A stretch of 7,550 nt of DNA, taken from the NCBI GenBank assembly GCA_002336765.1, contig DDES01000226.1, forward strand, positions 1-7,550. The letters are read 5' to 3'. Positions 6,218-7,550 of the stretch are shown here, piece after piece. Below the pieces are notes generated by a model that did not search any database, had not been told where the DNA came from, and saw only the letters and a program-made list of their open reading frames with translations. Within the stretch, counting starts at the first letter, position 1; each line of letters opens with the position of its first letter. Origin of the DNA: Novosphingobium sp. UBA1948. Its GTDB lineage: Bacteria; Pseudomonadota; Alphaproteobacteria; Sphingomonadales; Sphingomonadaceae. Position numbers and translations under genes: made by a program.

Positions 6218-7218
6218 GAGCAAGCCTTGATCCAGCAGTCGAGCAGCCCTTTGGCCAACCCCTTGTCGATGGCCTCGGCGGCCTCTTCCACGCCCTCGCG
6301 CCAATCATGCGCCTCTCCGGCCACGATTAGCGCGCCCGCCGCGTTAAACAACACGGCATCGCGATAGGCGCCCGTCTCACCCATCAGCAGGCGATGCAGC
6401 GCGGCGGCATTATGGACCGGATCGCCGCCCCTGATGGCGTCCACCGGCGCTGGCGGCAGGCCAGCATCCTGCGGTGCAACCCGTTTCATGGCCACCGTAT
6501 CGAGCCGCACATCGGCCCATTCATTGCCACCGGCGAGGCTGAGTTCGTCCAGCCCCTCGTCGCCCGAGATCACAAAGCTGCGCTCTGTCCCCAGCCTGCG
6601 GATCGCTTCGGCATAGATCGGCACATAGGCGGGGCGGGCAATGCCCACCAATTGCCGCTGCACCCCCGCCGGATTGGCCAGCGGCCCCATCAGGTTGAAG
6701 ATTGTGCGTCGCCCCAGCGCCTTGCGGATCGGGGCGATATGTTTGAGGCTGGGGTGATGCGCCTGCGCGAACAGAAAGGCGATGCCGATATCGCCCAGCG
6801 TCTGCTCGGCCCGCTCACCGGCATGGGCTAGGTTCAACCCCAGCGCTTCCAGCGTATCGGCGGCGCCTGCCTTGCTGCTGGCGGCGCGATTGCCGTGTTT
6901 GGCCACCGGCACGCCGCAGGCCGCGACCACCAGACTGACGGCGGTGGAAACATTGAGCGTATGATGCCCGTCGCCCCCCGTGCCACAGACATCGATGGCA
7001 TTCGCCGGCGCTTTCACCGCGATCATCCGCGCGCGCATCGCCCGCGCCGCGCCTGCAATCTCGCTGGAGGTTTCGCCGCGATCTGACAAGGCCACCAGGA
7101 ACGCGGCAATCGCCTCGTCGCTGGCCTGTGCATCCAGGATCGCCCCGAACACCGTTTCCGCCTCGGCCTCGGTCAAAGGCTGGGCGGAGACCTCGGGCAG
7201 CATCACGCGGGGCAGCAT
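6214..7218 (-). CDS. trpD: Anthranilate phosphoribosyltransferase TrpD
   Basis: Transfers phosphoribose from PRPP to anthranilate, the second step of the tryptophan branch. The 334-residue length fits stand-alone TrpD. Motifs are IDVCGTGGDGHHTLNVST (75-92, PRPP binding), KHGNRAASSKAGAAD (107-121, anthranilate/PRPP site), NLMGPLANPA (175-184) and SGDEGLDELS (218-227), with Asp223-Glu224 for magnesium. The start is not settled. ATG 7218 overlaps the trpG stop as TGATG, which favours coupled translation, but a second in-frame ATG at 7203 lies within a short tandem repeat and would give 329 residues. Neither has a Shine-Dalgarno sequence. The stop overlaps the trpC start by 4 bases. Confidence 0.96.
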   Translation of the reverse strand: MLPRVMLPEVSAQPLTEAEAETVFGAILDAQASDEAIAAFLVALSDRGETSSEIAGAARAMRARMIAVKAPANAIDVCGTGGDGHHTLNVSTAVSLVVAACGVPVAKHGNRAASSKAGAADTLEALGLNLAHAGERAEQTLGDIGIAFLFAQAHHPSLKHIAPIRKALGRRTIFNLMGPLANPAGVQRQLVGIARPAYVPIYAEAIRRLGTERSFVISGDEGLDELSLAGGNEWADVRLDTVAMKRVAPQDAGLPPAPVDAIRGGDPVHNAAALHRLLMGETGAYRDAVLFNAAGALIVAGEAHDWREGVEEAAEAIDKGLAKGLLDCWIKACS

Positions 7219-7220
7219 CA
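7191..7220 (-). repeat. 15-base imperfect tandem repeat over the trpD start
   Basis: On the minus strand TGATGCTGCCCCGCG (7220-7206) is followed directly by TGATGCTGCCCGAGG (7205-7191). The units share their first 11 bases and match at 12 of 15 positions. Each contains an in-frame ATG, so TrpD begins MLPRVMLPEV. The first unit also carries the trpG stop codon. Confidence 0.7.
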
Positions 7221-7550
7221 GGTGGGTTGGCGGGCGTCGATCCCGCAGGTCTTGAGGAAGTTCGCCAGCATGGCATGGCCATGCTGGGTGGCGATGCTCT
7301 CGGGATGGAACTGCACCCCGTGGATCGGCAGGCTCCTGTGCCGGAAACCCATGACATGGCCATCATCGCTGCGCGCGTTGACCGACAGGCAATCGGGAAT
7401 ATCGGTCACGATCAGCGAGTGGTAGCGCGTGGCGATGAAAGGCGAGGGGATGCCCTCGAACACGCCGGTGTTGTCATGCGTGACGGGCGAGGTCTTGCCA
7501 TGCATCAGCCCGCCGCGCTGCACCGTGCCGCCGAAATACTGGCCGATCGA
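7218..7550 (-). CDS. trpG: Anthranilate synthase glutamine amidotransferase subunit TrpG, C-terminal part
   Basis: Glutaminase subunit that supplies ammonia to TrpE for anthranilate formation. The window holds the last 110 residues, entering from the right edge. The order SIGQYFGGTVQRGGLMHGKTS, then FIATRYHSLIV, then GVQFHPESIAT is typical of class I glutamine amidotransferases of the TrpG/PabA type. The His and Glu of FHPES are two of the three catalytic triad residues; the nucleophilic Cys lies in the missing N-terminal part. Sharing with folate synthesis as PabA cannot be excluded from the sequence, but the position directly before trpD supports TrpG. Its TGA overlaps the first trpD ATG by one base. 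Confidence 0.95.
   Translation of the reverse strand, partial: SIGQYFGGTVQRGGLMHGKTSPVTHDNTGVFEGIPSPFIATRYHSLIVTDIPDCLSVNARSDDGHVMGFRHRSLPIHGVQFHPESIATQHGHAMLANFLKTCGIDARQPT

Noticed and set aside
5540..6367. Open frame (about 275 codons) on the plus strand opposite trpC
   Set aside because: Gly/Ala/Asp/Gln-rich translation opposite trpC and the trpC-trpD junction, with no conserved motif; a shadow.
1..7550. Mobile element, CRISPR array, tRNA or defence island
   Set aside because: No transposase or integrase motifs, no regularly spaced repeats, no tRNA-like cloverleaf and no toxin or nuclease genes were seen. The region is a core housekeeping neighbourhood.

Overview
The window comes from a GC-rich alphaproteobacterium. 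The proteins read like those of the Sphingomonadales, most likely Novosphingobium or a close relative. This is inferred from remembered protein character and gene order, not from a search. The order trpG-trpD-trpC-moaC-moeA-lexA / comEC / gltX is a chromosomal core neighbourhood that recurs in Alphaproteobacteria. I see no insertion sequence, phage gene, tRNA, rRNA or CRISPR array, and no base-composition break suggesting transfer.

Layout: 1-659 (minus) is the N-terminal part of glutamyl-tRNA synthetase, gltX, running off the left edge. From 688 to 2940 (plus) lies comEC, the inner-membrane DNA-uptake channel, interrupted by one in-frame TAA at 1144-1146. A 51-base convergent gap with a possible hairpin separates it from lexA (2992-3672, minus), the SOS repressor. 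lexA has a strong ribosome binding site and, just upstream, a GTTC-N7-GTTC box of the alphaproteobacterial SOS type. From 3751 to the right edge, all on the minus strand, is a compact operon transcribed trpG (partial) -> trpD -> trpC -> moaC -> moeA. Its junctions overlap by 1 or 4 bases or are 2 bases apart, so translational coupling is likely.

Function: TrpG, TrpD and TrpC act in tryptophan synthesis (anthranilate synthase glutaminase subunit, anthranilate phosphoribosyltransferase, indole-3-glycerol-phosphate synthase). MoaC and MoeA make the first pterin intermediate of molybdenum cofactor and insert molybdate at the end. LexA controls the DNA damage response and probably itself.

The main irregularity is the broken comEC: a single substitution-type stop in an otherwise intact frame of about 750 codons. 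It would cut the protein after 152 residues unless there is readthrough, reinitiation or a sequence error. Every part of the window is assigned to a gene or a short intergenic gap, and I found no sign of an undescribed system.
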